Source of the DNA: Limanda limanda
Lineage: Eukaryota > Chordata > Actinopteri > Pleuronectiformes > Pleuronectidae
Reading direction: 5' to 3'
Length of the DNA stretch: 64,000 nt
Assembly: GCF_963576545.1 (NCBI RefSeq)
Contig: NC_083656.1
Span: forward strand, 10,130,346-10,194,345
The number at the start of each line of letters is the position of its first letter. Position 1 is the stretch's first letter. This document shows, one piece after another, positions 24,854 through 36,989 of the stretch. Both the position numbers and the translations under genes were made by a program. The notes below the pieces were generated by a model that had not been told where the DNA came from, ran no database searches, and saw nothing but the letters and a program-made list of their open reading frames with translations.

Positions 24854-26835
24854 TGTGAGGAAAGTCCAGAACAATCAGTGATTTTAACCTATCCTTGTGT
24901 AGGGCTATTTCAAGACTTGGTTTAGGATTAAGCTTGGCAGGTTGCGATACCAGTTCCTCAACCTCAGAGTTACCCTTTGGCCAAATACCTAATTCCCTGC
25001 ATATTACTCTGAACCTCATATCTTTTTAAATAGTAGTTTAAAAAGTCATTGTGGTGGCATTAAACCTTTTAATTGGATTCTGTATACCGGAGAAAACAAA
25101 ATATCACTCAAGCATGGCCTCAGTCTAGAAAACCAACGACCCCCGACCCCCTAACAAACCTCACAACAAGAGAACTACCTTTTGCTACTTGGTCATTAAA
25201 GCAAGAAAGCATTATATACGAGTCAACGAGTCATCTGCTAAAAAACATTTACATATACACATGATGACAGCGTAGGCACGATATCGCTAATGGACATGCT
25301 GGAGCAACAGATTCAAATAGTTCAAGTTCTATTCTAAACTATAACTACCTCCACCGAGAGCCAACTTCAAGCTAGGCCGCACCAAACTGCACACACTCAT
25401 ATATCCCTCTCGTCATTATGCCTGAGTCTTTTTCATCAAGATCCAAGAACTAATCCCTGCCCTTTCTCGCAATGTTAGAGGAAGTGAAAAGAAACTCGCA
25501 AACTCACAGTAGGTCGAGGGTTTGATCCCTGGCTCCTCCCGTCTGCATTCTGAGGCGTCCTTGGACATGAATGTATGTGTATGAATGGTGTGTGACTGGA
25601 TAAAGTGCTGCAGAGGCATTGTATGAATGTGTAAAAGCGACTTGTACTGTAAAACCCTCTGAGTAGTTGACGAGACTGGAAAAACATTATATGAATTCAA
25701 TCCATTTACCACTTGTTATTGCTGCAGGCATTCTACAGTCCCAGTAACCTTGTGACAATGAGTCAATATGAACAATATCATGACCCTTAAAGTGAAGCAG
25801 CTACATATGACTCAGCTTGTGTCTATTTAATTATTTACATCAGTACTTTTCCAACTGTAACGTGTCAAATGTCTCATTCTTTCATGAAAAAGAAGCATCA
25901 CCGGATTGAGCTGCCGATTGCATAGTTAAGGATTTATTGGATTTAAATAAGGGTGGGGTTAGGATAAGGGTCACGTTTAAACACGTAGGTTGAACATTCA
26001 AAGGTTCCTTTATTGCCTCTATAAAGTTATTACATGGAAGAAGTCCTGCGTAATACTCAGCCCGGAAGAACATTGTCATGTAGCTGTGAGAGTGACATGG
26101 CATTTAAATATACATATGAGACATTTTCAACCTACATCTCACCCCTCAGTGAAGTCTTCATTTTCATCCCTGCAGCAGTGACACATGGTAATGATGGGGG
26201 ATTAAGTCTACCCTGCACAATGGAAAATTAAACTTGTGATTGAATTGTTTAAATATAATTCAGGCCTGGATTAAATGCCAGTTAATCATCAGTTAATCAG
26301 TTCTTCTTGATTCAAATGTGGTAAAATATCAGTATGTATTTAATTATGTGTGTCTATATACATAGCTGCAGATGTGGTTGAAAGAAGTAAAAACATCTTC
26401 AAAAATCCCCAAAATAAAACTATATAAAACCTTCACAACAGCTTCTCAAAACTTTACTGGAGGAATAAAGGTCATTCTCTAAATATATGGTCCAAAAACC
26501 ACCCATACATTTTCCGTAAGGTTGACATCTAGTTGCTGTAAAGGCCATAGCAGGTGATTTACAAGACAATTTTCCTGTTTATCAGAGCGATCAGTTCTTC
26601 ACAATCCCTCTCCTTGTGTTCCGTTCAGATAAAGAACAGCGACGCAGGCTGGACGCTGGGCTACATGTTGAACCTGACCAACATGATTCCAGCCGAGGCC
26701 CCCGACTCCCCCCCTCTGCCCTACGCCAGCTACGTCTCCATAGTCACCGTCATGGCAATTCTGCTCTTCGTCCTCTTCATCTTCAGCCTGCGTCCCCTCT
26801 GGCCCCGGTGCTCCAAGCATCCACAGATTATATAA
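19652..26835 (+). CDS. entpd1: ectonucleoside triphosphate diphosphohydrolase 1-like (NTPDase1/CD39)
   Basis: This gene encodes a plasma-membrane ecto-enzyme that hydrolyses extracellular ATP and ADP to AMP, feeding adenosine production. The coding exons are 19652-19777, 20426-20543, 21771-21921, 22253-22412, 22521-22724, 23647-23904, 24328-24441, 24545-24682 and 26629-26835. All have GT-AG borders and consistent phases, giving 491 residues against 510 in human ENTPD1. There is an N-terminal anchor at about residues 8-31 and a C-terminal membrane segment at about 457-477. The five apyrase conserved regions are present: DAGSSHT (48-54), GATAGMR (123-129), GQEEG with its Glu pair (165-169), DLGGAST (194-200) and DAGWTLGYM (428-436). 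Phrases such as [22 protein letters not shown] and [10 protein letters not shown] favour ENTPD1 over ENTPD2, 3 or 8. The loop before ACR4 is about 13 residues shorter than in human ENTPD1. The start may instead lie in an exon at 9546. The gene is convergent with kcnk1. Confidence 0.93.
19778..20425 (+). other. entpd1 intron 1 (of the called exons)
   Basis: It has a GT-AG intron border (AAG|GTATGG ... CACAG|TATGG) and ends in a CT-rich tract at 20390-20420. Nothing else is recognised in it. Confidence 0.8.
20798..20990 (+). repeat. 'aacatggaggaggca' dispersed repeat, copy C
   Basis: It carries 'ctgtatataaagactaacga', 'gtccacttcctccc', 'ccatccactaacatggagga' and 'ccaccagggggcgatcaata'. It is the most compact copy of the family in the window and lies inside an entpd1 intron. 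Confidence 0.75.
22725..23646 (+). other. entpd1 intron 5, open for its first 340 bases
   Basis: The reading frame of the preceding exon stays open for 112 codons into this intron, to the stop at 23061-23063. The donor (ACTAAG|GTAAAC) and the downstream acceptor (CTCCTAG|TCAGG) give the conserved protein, so the open stretch is intronic. Part of the interval (about 23085-23300, 'ggtggttgctgggctggtgg', 'agagcgccacattgggaggg') resembles repeat sequence known to me from other fish, but I cannot assign its family. Confidence 0.5.
24769..24858. repeat. (TG)n microsatellite in entpd1 intron 8
   Basis: About 45 TG units, nearly uninterrupted, about 90 bp downstream of the exon ending at 24682. Confidence 0.95.
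25508..25713 (+). mobile_element. tRNA-derived SINE
   Basis: The landmarks are 'gtcgagggtttgatccctgg' (B-box-like), 'ctcctcccgtctgcattctg', 'cgtccttggacatg', 'aagcgacttgtactgtaaaa', 'cctctgagtagttgacgaga' and 'attcaatccatttacca'. The order is that of a common acanthomorph tRNA-derived SINE. It lies in entpd1 intron 8. Confidence 0.7.
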
Positions 26836-27225
26836 AACACACACACACACAGACAAACACACAAACATATATAATGTATGTTTGAGTTATGGTGATTAAG
26901 GGAATATGTGAGAATTTGTGAGTGTGCCAGCATGAGCTATTTTACCAATTTGTGAATATAAAGATTGTCCACTTTACGCTTTCCAGCCTTTGTGAGGATT
27001 TCGAAGGTCGACTTTGCTGCACGACAAACAGTCCTGCAGCTTCACACGGACTCAAGGACATTTCAGGAGGACAATTGTTTTCTCTCACCGGGGGAGTGAG
27101 CTCTGCTTCCCTGGTTGAAGGACGTTTACTGTGTTTATGCGTGAGTGCGTTTGAATGTGTGCACCCACATCAGTCTGCATGTACAGTATGTGCTTCGAAC
27201 TGTAATGTGAATATGATACTGTATA

Positions 27226-27231
27226 AATAAA
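27226..27231 (+). terminator. poly(A) signal, entpd1
   Basis: AATAAA lies 391 bases after the entpd1 stop codon, within the TGTATAAATAAAACA context. It is the first canonical hexamer that I see downstream of the stop. Confidence 0.65.
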
Positions 27232-27249
27232 ACAACCCAAGTTTATATA

Positions 27250-28230
27250 AATTGTTTGTTGGGGAAATTATATCATGGTTAATGCTGCGTTAACTTTTCA
27301 CACCTCATCCAGAGGGATAGAAAGTTCCGCTCTTCATTAAAACTCATAAACTTAAAATTACAACTAAAAAAAGCAGCAAAAATCTTGAAGCACAAGTCAA
27401 ATCCTTCTTTAAGCTGGTGTGCAAATAAACAAACAAAAATCAAATGCATAAAACATCCGCCACCATATCATATACATTCAGTTTAGTCTTGAGACAACTT
27501 TGACAAAATATAATCTATACCAAAAACGACTTTGTTCAACTCTTATTCTTGCACCTTTACTGTATTTTCCAATAACCGTTTTGTACATGAAAGTGCTGCC
27601 CTCTAGTGGCCACAGGGAACATGTTTCAGTATAAACAACACAATGTAAACATGCCACCTGGAGCTGAAGGGCAATCATCACCTGTGAGCAATCAGAAAAA
27701 AGGAATGTATACGTCCTTGCACTTATTTGATCTTTTACTCGGAATTCTTCTATATAATGTACAATACCCAAAGTGATGGTGTGACTCATTCTACTTGTTA
27801 TACTTCAAGGCAAATTTCCTATGCAAATACCGCTGTAGATTATACACCGTGCAAATAGGGAGTGTGAAATCCTGTGCTGTGCAGGAATTATTGCCTCAAG
27901 ACTTTGGCAGGAAGTGGAAACTCGTGGGGTTTCCCTCCGTTCGGGGGCCCGGCCCTTCCTCTGTGTCACAGATCCAGCTCTTATCTGCAGGGAATGGGAG
28001 CAGCAGGGGAGAACAAGAAAACAACGGCATCCTGATAATCTGTGGGCGGTTCCTGCTGCTACACAAATGTGTGTTGATGTTGGCAACTGCAAAAAGCAAT
28101 CACTTTTTAAGCAATTAAATGGCACAAGCAATGGCAAGAGTGCTTATAAAAATTGAGGTCATTGCCGGAATGTCCAGAGCAGCAAAATATGTGGCAATAA
28201 TTCATACACCAGTCCCTTAAAAACAGTCTG
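27250..28230. other. spacer between convergent entpd1 and kcnk1
   Basis: About 1 kb between the entpd1 poly(A) signal and the kcnk1 stop. It should contain the kcnk1 3'UTR on the - strand, but no clear AATAAA for that strand is identified. Open frames on both strands (27795-28156) overlap each other and show no homology. Confidence 0.5.
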
Positions 28231-28537
28231 TCATCTCAGTTTTCTGTTATCAGACGATACTGGGATGTAAGGGGCTGACTTGCTGACTTGTCGTAAAGAT
28301 GCAGCCTGCTCGGACACGGAGGAGATGACCGGTAAGGTATCTGTCACATGATCCGTGACGTCACGTAGCTGGTCGATCTTGTGTTCCCTGTCGATGATGT
28401 TGGTTGTCTCGGAGTCCAGCTCCCGAACACTCTCTTGGTAGAACCTCTGTCTGAAGCGTCTCATCTGGGGGAGCTCGCAGCATGTCTCCAGCACCACCAG
28501 GGCACACACCAGGCCCAGCAGCAAGTAGACTGGGGGA

Positions 28538-28620
<83 letters not shown>

Positions 28621-31600
28621 GGCAGAATGTGACTGATAATATCTTACTAAGGTTTGGCATATAATAATGGGTGGGGTGGCAAACAGTCACGGCTTTGTTT
28701 GAACTTGTCAATCAAGGAAGCCAAAATGGTAAAATAGCATGAGCTGGTAGAGAACAAAAAAAATGGAAATATGTACGTAACCTTTTAAAAATGTCATACA
28801 CTGTAATTAAAAAATATTGTTAAGAATAAAAGCATGTGCAGAACAGGTTGTCCACTAACCACAGGGTTGTCAGTTCGATCCCAGAATGACATTCCTTGTT
28901 CCATGTCCTTGTGCAAGATATTGAACCCTAAATTGCCCCTGATGGCTGTGCCAACAGTCTGTGATTGGGTGGGATGGAGAAAGTGCTGCCAAATATAGAT
29001 GAACTGTATGAATGAAACGGTGAAGAGGAAAACTGTCCTATGAAGCAGTTTGTGTGGTCATTAGTACTTAGTTAAAAGTCCACATGAGGTGTAAGGGTTA
29101 GATCATAAATGTGGTTAAAGGGAAATTTAATGAAGAATTAAAGGGGCTCAGTGTATTAAATAAGTGTAAAAAGAAACGGATGTATAGCTCTAAACATTTT
29201 AATTTTATTGTGAAGGGTACGTCGCAGTAACAGGAAGTAGTGTGAGGGATTTAAAGTAATACTGTGATATTGATTTCAGAGACGTCTGATTACAACACAG
29301 GTGTTTGTTGACATGGTGCCACATTTCTCTGCTGACAGGTTTGGTTGTGTAAGTGTTTGCAATTAAGAGACGTAGATACTTCTAATAGTGAAGTTGCATT
29401 TCATTAAAGTTGAAAACAGGATCTCAGGACAGTGAAAGGGTGTCGTCAGAAACAAGAGAAACAGGATAAACCGCACCTTCAACATTAATTACTCAAGATT
29501 AGGCTAAACAGATTCAAGAGCTCTGGGCCCTTTCCTGAATAAATATTAGGGTTAAATATTTGTATGTGGTTTCTATTTAATTTAATTTAAAGGATTCTTC
29601 TGAGTTTTCCTCTAGCGCCACCATTAAGTCAAAATTGCAGGATGGCAGTGTTGTTATATATTTTGCCTTGCTTCCTGGATGTTAGGAGGAAGTGGCGACG
29701 CTCCAGTCAATTTGATTTACAGTCTATGGTTGGGATTCACTGTTCTACAGAATGGGACAATTCAGCAATGCTCTGCCTCGTGAAATCTGTTCTAGACCCG
29801 GGCTACAATAAAAACTGCTGCAAAAGCCTGTTGTCCATAATTGCTCAATATTTTTACTCTCGGAGATAAAAGTCTTCCGCCTGACAGCAGTGGCCGTATA
29901 TTCAGCCATCGACTCACCTGTAATAGTCAGCCTGTATAGCTGCGGGTGTGGGTTGGCTTCTTTACTGTGAGTCTCTCCAGGGACATAATCTCCGAGGCCA
30001 ATGGTCGTCAGAGAGATGAAACAGAAATACAGAGACTCCAGAAAGTTCCAGTCTTTCTCCAGGCTGATGAAGATCCACGCCGGAATGATGAGAAACAGCA
30101 CGGTCATCAAGATGGTGAGGCAGGTGGCGTGGATCAAGGCAAGCTTCGATTTGGACATGGCCCATCGCCGGTGGAAGTAGGACACCGGACGTTGCGTCAC
30201 CACGACCATGATCCTCTGCACCACAGCGGAGAGGAAGAAGAGGGTGAGGGGGATGCCGAAGATGGAGTAGAAGATGCAGAAGGCCTTCCCTTCATCTGAG
30301 AGAGGAACGTTGTGACCATAACCTGAAAACGGAAATGAAAATGCAGCACAGTCTTAATTATAGCAGTGAGATTCTAAGACTCTGTGAAGCTTTACAACGA
30401 GAAAGACAGAGGCTCAGTCAAGAGCAGCATGTCTTCTCTATCCAAGGCTATAACTGTTAATAAGTGAATTATTCATGGGGTTTAATTTACATTTTTTACA
30501 AAGTTAACCTATGTATGTTTACACAGCAGGGGGCTGGAGGGTGAGTGGGGTCTATGTGGATTTTAATGAGTTCCTTTCAGCAGAACTAACAGTTAAACAG
30601 CCACATGGGTTAATGGAGCTCCAGGGATTTTAATTCTCATTAAACCCACAATCATTCCCCACCAACGTTTCCAAACCTGCATCTATTTACTGAATAAGAG
30701 CTGCTGCAACAACTAAAGCCTCACAAGATGTTCTTAAAGTAAATATAAACTTTTAAACACCCTAAAAGATAACTATGTAAACAGTTTACTTTCTGCCCTT
30801 GACTGGTGACCCACAAATAATTGTTTCTCACTAAATGCTTTCCATGATAAAATTTAATACAGCCACATAATAGTGTAACCTCAAAGTCGGTCCTCACATT
30901 AAATCGTTCATTTATGGCAAACAAATAGTTTAATAATCCCTTATACAATTTAAGTGTTGATCATAATTATTTACTTCAACTCTATTTAACTTATCTGACC
31001 TTTTACTATCTTAGTGTCGTTTATTTTATTAGTTCATGTTTTTTTTTGTTGCTTTTACTGTTTGTTTTTACTACTTCTTTTTGCATACATTGTACTATTG
31101 TAACTTTATTTTATTGTTGTCTTTTCTATTATTTATTACTTTGGTATGCATTAGTCTCAAAATTTGAATGATTAACTAATTTCTAATTAATTTTTACATC
31201 CTATTTTTTGTGAATTACCTGTTAAGCACATTAAATTGCAATTTATTTATTAAAGGTCTATATAAATAGATTTTTGGATTGATTGGGAGAAATTCTACTT
31301 TATCGTCCGTCGTCTCCTTTTTTTTCCCATACAGACAATGAAACTGGTTTTACTTGCTGCAGTCACTCCTCCTATTCATCCTGGCTTTTGTATGTCCCTT
31401 ACTGATGCAACTATGTTGAGGAACAAAATCCACACTCCTTGTTTCATGCATGTTATTTATCATGAGCTAATGTGAAGCCTGAGATCAAGAGAGTATCTTC
31501 CGAAGTTACAGATTTCTGGTACATAAATGTCTCGTTGTCATTTGTCCTTTCATCACTGCAACTTAACAGGAGATCACTGTTGATGGAAACACAAAGAAAA

Positions 31601-32730
31601 AGTTCCGACAACATACTTACTTGACTAACTCAGACGGCAAAAGTCTCTTATGAGATCAAGTTTCAAACACACTTTTTAGGACATTTTCAAGGTTTTTTCC
31701 TCTATCACTTCCATTGTAAGCACTAGAGGGAACTTTTTATAGTCCGTATGAAAAGGAGGAATGATTACAACAATCAGAAGCTGTTTCAATGTCCATAGGC
31801 AAATGTCTATTGCCTTTTATGTAGACTTAAAAAAACGAGTTTGGTCATTTATGGTCACACAGTTATTCGAATTTGTATTAATGCAGAAGTGATATCTTAC
31901 TCTATTCTAGTGTATTATAACCATTGAGAACTTAGCAAATAGATTAATTCCCGGAAGAGGTATTTTCTATAACCTGAATCCACCAACAAAAAGTTGGGAT
32001 TAATGGCTAATAAGCTGTTAATGTTCTATGAAGTATTAATGGTTTATTATAATCCCCCTCAACTCAGAAATGAGCCAACTTTTAATGGAGGAGACAACCT
32101 TTGTCAAGGTTAAACATTTCAAACAAAAATGTAGATTCTAGACTAGAGAATTGGGGAATAAGTAATGTTGGACTATATGAAAGATGTTTATTGAACTGTT
32201 TTGTTTAAAATAAAACATTGCTGTTTAAATTAAAGTGTTTGGGGGGGGTCTTAGCCATTGAGCCTTTTGTTAGAATGAACAAAGGCTGTCTTCATGAGGA
32301 GCTACTAAAAACCTACAGCTTTGGAGTTTCACTTCCAGCCCATGGACTATCCCCTCACCTGTGTCTGGGCCTCACCTGTTGTGGTCAGCACTGTGCTGGT
32401 AAAGAAAAACGAGGAGGCGAAGTCCCAGTTGCGGTCGCTCTCGTTCCCCAGCACCGAGACGCCATAGTTACTGGCTTCCAGCGCTCGGACCAGCAGCTCC
32501 TCCAGGCGCGCGTCGGACACACAGGTGTTGTTGCGCAGGAAGTCATCGCGGGCCTCCTGCAGCTGCTCCCGGAGCTCCAGCTCGTAGGGCAGCTCGATGC
32601 TGGAGAAGATCCCGGCACCGACCACCAGGTAGAAGGTGTAGCAGGTCACCAGCAGCAAGAAGTTCAGCGAAGAGCGGTGTCGGTCCACGAACCCGGAGCA
32701 CCAGTCTCCTCCAGCACAGCAGCGCGTCAT
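28231..32730 (-). CDS. kcnk1: two-pore-domain K+ channel, TWIK-1-like
   Basis: This gene encodes a dimeric background potassium channel of the plasma membrane and recycling endosomes. The coding exons, in transcript order, are 32730-32376, 30322-29918 and 28529-28231, all GT-AG with matching phases, giving 352 residues (human KCNK1 has 336). Membrane segments lie at about 22-42, 131-157, 179-204 and 254-275. The first pore filter reads TTGYG at 117-121, and its Thr118 is the residue tied to TWIK-1 ion selectivity. The second reads TIGLGDY at 225-231. Cys70 matches the human Cys69 that joins the two subunits in the extracellular cap, and an N-glycosylation site NES follows [11 protein letters not shown]. 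The C-tail keeps a di-isoleucine (298-299) like the TWIK-1 endocytosis signal. The lysine region that is SUMOylated in mammals reads QMRRFRQ, with Arg instead of Lys. A kcnk6/7-type assignment is less likely. The a/b copy cannot be told. Confidence 0.92.
28539..28618. repeat. (CA)n microsatellite at a kcnk1 splice acceptor
   Basis: A pure CA tract of about 80 bp (TG on the transcribed strand) ends within 10 bases of the exon 3 acceptor of kcnk1, so it forms the sequence just upstream of the CCCCCAG. Confidence 0.95.
28841..29030 (+). mobile_element. decayed tRNA-derived SINE
   Basis: The landmarks are 'ggttgtccactaaccacagg', 'gttgtcagttcgatccca', 'tgtccttgtgcaagatattg' and 'aaccctaaattgcccctgat'. 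This is the same family as at 25508-25713, with more substitutions. It lies in kcnk1 intron 2. Confidence 0.65.
29610..29735 (-). repeat. possible reversed copy of the 'aacatggaggaggca' family
   Basis: On the - strand it starts 'ccatagactgtaaatcaaat' and continues with 'cgccacttcctcctaacatcc'. This resembles the head of copies A-C. The remainder has diverged, so the call is tentative. Confidence 0.4.
30323..32375 (-). other. kcnk1 intron 1
   Basis: A 2-kb intron with donor ACAG|GTGAGG and acceptor TTTTCAG|GTTATGG. It is AT-rich. No repeat, exon or RNA gene is recognised inside it. Confidence 0.8.
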
Positions 32731-32907
32731 CCCTCCTGTCTCCAGTGATGGTGGACACCTGGTTTATCAATGACTTACTCTCACACCACTTTCTGCTCAG
32801 TGAGGGCTGTGTTCTCTCTCTGTCCCATTGAGGACTCCTCTTCCTCATTCCTCATGTGCCATTGGAAACGGGTTGTGACGTCGCCGGCCATTCACTGCGT
32901 CAGGTAG

Positions 32908-33466
<559 letters not shown>

Positions 33467-34682
33467 CCTTTTCCAACAGGTTCAACAGGTTTGGTGTTTG
33501 GAGTCATAACAAAGCAGGCTCTCCATTCTTCGGGAGGCTCAAGGTCGGATTTCTTCGGAGACACAGATTTATCACTTTAGAATCTAAACTATGAATCAAT
33601 AATGATAACACATAAAAATAAAACCACACAACGATAAAACTAAGTAAATACAAGCATGGCTTTTGAAGTAGTGTTGACCCTACTGTTAGTATGGAAATTA
33701 TTATTAGTCGTAATTTGTTGTAGTGGTAGGATCATTTCTTGTCTAATTTATTGTTGTTGATACATTAGCCTCTTATATAGTATCAGCATTTTTATTATGA
33801 CCATTTCTGCTCGTATTCATTGGTTCTGCTATCATTAATAATAATATTATAAAATGTATATATATTACCATTATTTTGTATTATTGTTGTTATATAAATC
33901 AGTCTGACCAAGCTTAAATATAACAGTTACCTATAGTTACTTTATCCAAACGTGTGACGTAACTAGGCACATTTTCTCAAATACTGTACCTTTTAAGTAT
34001 CCTATTAAGTACTTCAATCTAGCTTCACCTTAAATCAACTCCAATATTTAAGTACACTTATGAGGACATCTCTAATGCTTTGTTTCCCATGCATCACTTG
34101 TGATGATTGCTTCCACCACTAGAAGCCGCTAGAGACCACAGTTACACAATCACACTGTACCGGCGTCATCAGAAAATAAACGATTGGATTACAAATATTT
34201 TATTGATAAATTACCAGACATCAGCTCTATTTACTTCATCAGTTTATCCTCACATGTCGGGTATCTGGCAATAAATAATTATTTACAACCTTAAGGAAAG
34301 CAGGAATTAAAAGCAATAAGAAGTTACTGTCATTATGAGGCGCTGAATGAGACAGTCTGAAATAATGGCTGTTGCATAAAAAGCTGATAGATGATGACAT
34401 TAGCTGTTAGGCTTGGCTGGGTCTGGTGCATCCTCCCGTTCTCAGTGGATTTTCTAAAATAAATGTGGTTTGTTGTAGAGTTTCCTGAATATCCCGGCAA
34501 ATATAACTCAGTTATCTGAGGGAAAACAAGATATTACATAAGGTCATCAGAAGTCATCTTATATGATACAAATGAGTGACAGTAACTAACGACAATTACT
34601 CAAGGACTGTACTAAAGGCATCTATATTTTACCTGTGAATTTAAATTTTATGCTACTTTATATTTATATATTAATGGTAAAT
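33467..34682. other. spacer: thrombospondin 3' end / kcnk1 upstream
   Basis: AT-rich sequence between kcnk1 and the thrombospondin. It should contain the thrombospondin 3'UTR and perhaps a tiny last coding exon. Candidate acceptors on the - strand that could complete the last codon include 'ccattatttcag|ac' (near 34356) and 'ttattgccag|at' (near 34273). None could be proved. Confidence 0.4.
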
Positions 34683-34756
34683 CTATAAAGTGAAAGATCT
34701 GAGTACTTTTCCTTCACCACTGAGCAGTGGACAGGAGAAATGTTTTGTTGTCTCAC

Positions 34757-36989
34757 CTCTGCACTCGTATCTGAGGTCCGAGAAGATTACGTGTTCCTGT
34801 GAGAAGACAAACAGTCCCAGTCGGCCTCCAGCCAGGGTGTGGTCGTACACTGCCCCTGAGTCGGTCAAAATCTCCCTGCCCTCATACACCACCACCCTGA
34901 ATTAGAGGACACAACAGTTTTAGACTTTGCTTTCCCATAAAATACAATAAAACTATAAGCTATCACAGATTTCACTATATATAATTATATGTATTTTTGC
35001 TTTTAAAATGGTCTTTTACAAATAAATTGTTATTGTAGGTCGTCAGCTACCCATTTATCATCTATTTCAGTGGATCAAAGCATTAGTGCTTGATAGGGGC
35101 CCCTGATATCTGTGTCAATTGTAATCAAACTAACGCAATATTATGTGAATAAGCTGACAGCTAATATTTCAGGTTTAATTAACTCCTGCTGTCTCTGTTA
35201 GAGCAACACAGTTACAGCTAATAAAACTGATTATGGATGTATTAAATTCATAGTAAATGTGGTAATGATGCAGCGCTGACAGTATTTAAAGGCACTGAGG
35301 CTGTGTGGACCCTCAAATCAAATTCTGCTTGGGGCTCCATAAAGGTTTGGGCCGGCCCTGCAGGTGGATAATAGTGAGGAGATGCATTTAAAGCACTTAC
35401 AATGGATCTTTGTAGCACCCATCAGAAATATTGACGTGTGTGTGTCCTTCACAATCAAAGAGCTTCTTTTTAGTCTCCCATTCAAGAATCAAGCAGTCTT
35501 ACAGAGCAACTGTTCAGTTCCCAGAATGCAGCATAGCTAATGCTTGCGTCTTCAAAGATGGCCTTCTTTAAAGGTACCAGAACAATTGCACTTGGCTCAT
35601 AACAGTGTTGTTCTCATTCCGCCTCACTCTCAGCTTGGAAGCAAAGCTTTAGCCATGCTGTTGTTCTCTAAAACCACACACACATAAACAGCATAGAGCA
35701 AAGGAAACTTATTGCTTGGAGGCCTTTTTTTGTTTTCAAAGTCCATTAGTGGGAGGTGCAACTAAGCAGAAGTAGATGTGACAGGTTGAGGAGAACTGGG
35801 TACAACGAAGAGAGTGAATCACACTGTTATCATAAAATAACTCTGGGAGATTGATGATATCCCTGAGCATAAGGACATCTGAGGATGAATTATTCCTTCA
35901 AGGGTGATACTGAATGTGATTTTCACAGATTTAAGAGGTTACTCAGCAGATTGTTGCCCCATGAAAAACCACATAGCCTGAGCCGGTATTGACTCAGCCC
36001 CAAATGTGTTATTTAGAGGAAAAGGCCACTTTTTTTGGTATGTTCTTTTCCTCATTTTGTTCAAATCTCATTTTACCTTTCATTCGTTTTGTTTACTTCA
36101 TTAAATGATGAAAATCTCCCTGCAGACACTTGCAGTAATACCTGTGGTTCTGGCACAATGAATTTAATAAGAATAAGTAAATAATAATAATTTATCTAGT
36201 CACTCAATTAAGTAAATTCACCTTAATATTGCTAATACTAATCATGCCGTGCAACATCCAGTGGTAGAAATGACACCTTCTACCGTATGATGATGTTACT
36301 GTGACTGTCTTTGTACCTGATGAACCCCGTCTTGGGTCTGTGGGTAAGGTGCATGCGATAGGCTGTGAAGTCCTTCCAGCCAGTTTTATTGGGGTCATGC
36401 CACAGTGTTCTGACCTGAAAGAGACACACGCAGACGTCAGAAGAGGCAAGAATCATGTCTTTAAGTGTCTGATGTGTCGGCCTAACAAAGCATGATGTGT
36501 TCAGGGTTATTTAAGGGAGGGTCTGCCGCTTCTAAAGCTAACTTTACTGTGGTTTATAGTGAGCAGAATACTGTAAAATAAAAAGGGACAGAATTGCCTG
36601 GTGTCTGGTATTTCCGGTGTGCCAGAGGGCATTGCGGAGATACTCCCCTGGCCCTGTGGTGGAATTGACCAGTTTAATGGAGACTCCCGCTGTTCCAAAA
36701 GCTTTGGACGGCTTTTTCTCCCAATAGGCCTGAGTCACCTGAAGAACATGGAGGATAAAGAAGTGTGCCGGTTAAGTTGATGTATATACAGTAGTAGACA
36801 GTGCAAAGTGTGATATATTAATTGTAGATATTATTGAAGGGATTGGAGGTCCAGTCACCTGTTTCCACATGACCACGTAGAAGCGTTGACTGGACTGGTA
36901 GGCGAACACAATGCCTGCGTAGTCGTCATCTCGGTTGGTGTTCACATAAAACGTTGCGCTGAAGTCCACAGCACTGAACTTGTCGTATC
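34757..36989 (-). CDS. thrombospondin exons 16-19: C-terminal lectin-like domain
   Basis: The exons are 36989-36859, 36738-36598, 36414-36317 and 34896 to about 34757. They encode [70 protein letters not shown] and [11 protein letters not shown]. These are hallmark phrases of the thrombospondin C-terminal globe. The donor after 36598 is CAG|GCAATT. The exon starting at 34896 reaches DLRYECRG and a GTGAG donor-like site. Known family members end two residues after YECR. Confidence 0.9.

Noticed and set aside
32218..32748. 176-codon + strand frame
   Set aside because: It is antisense to kcnk1 exon 1, which explains its GC-rich codon content.
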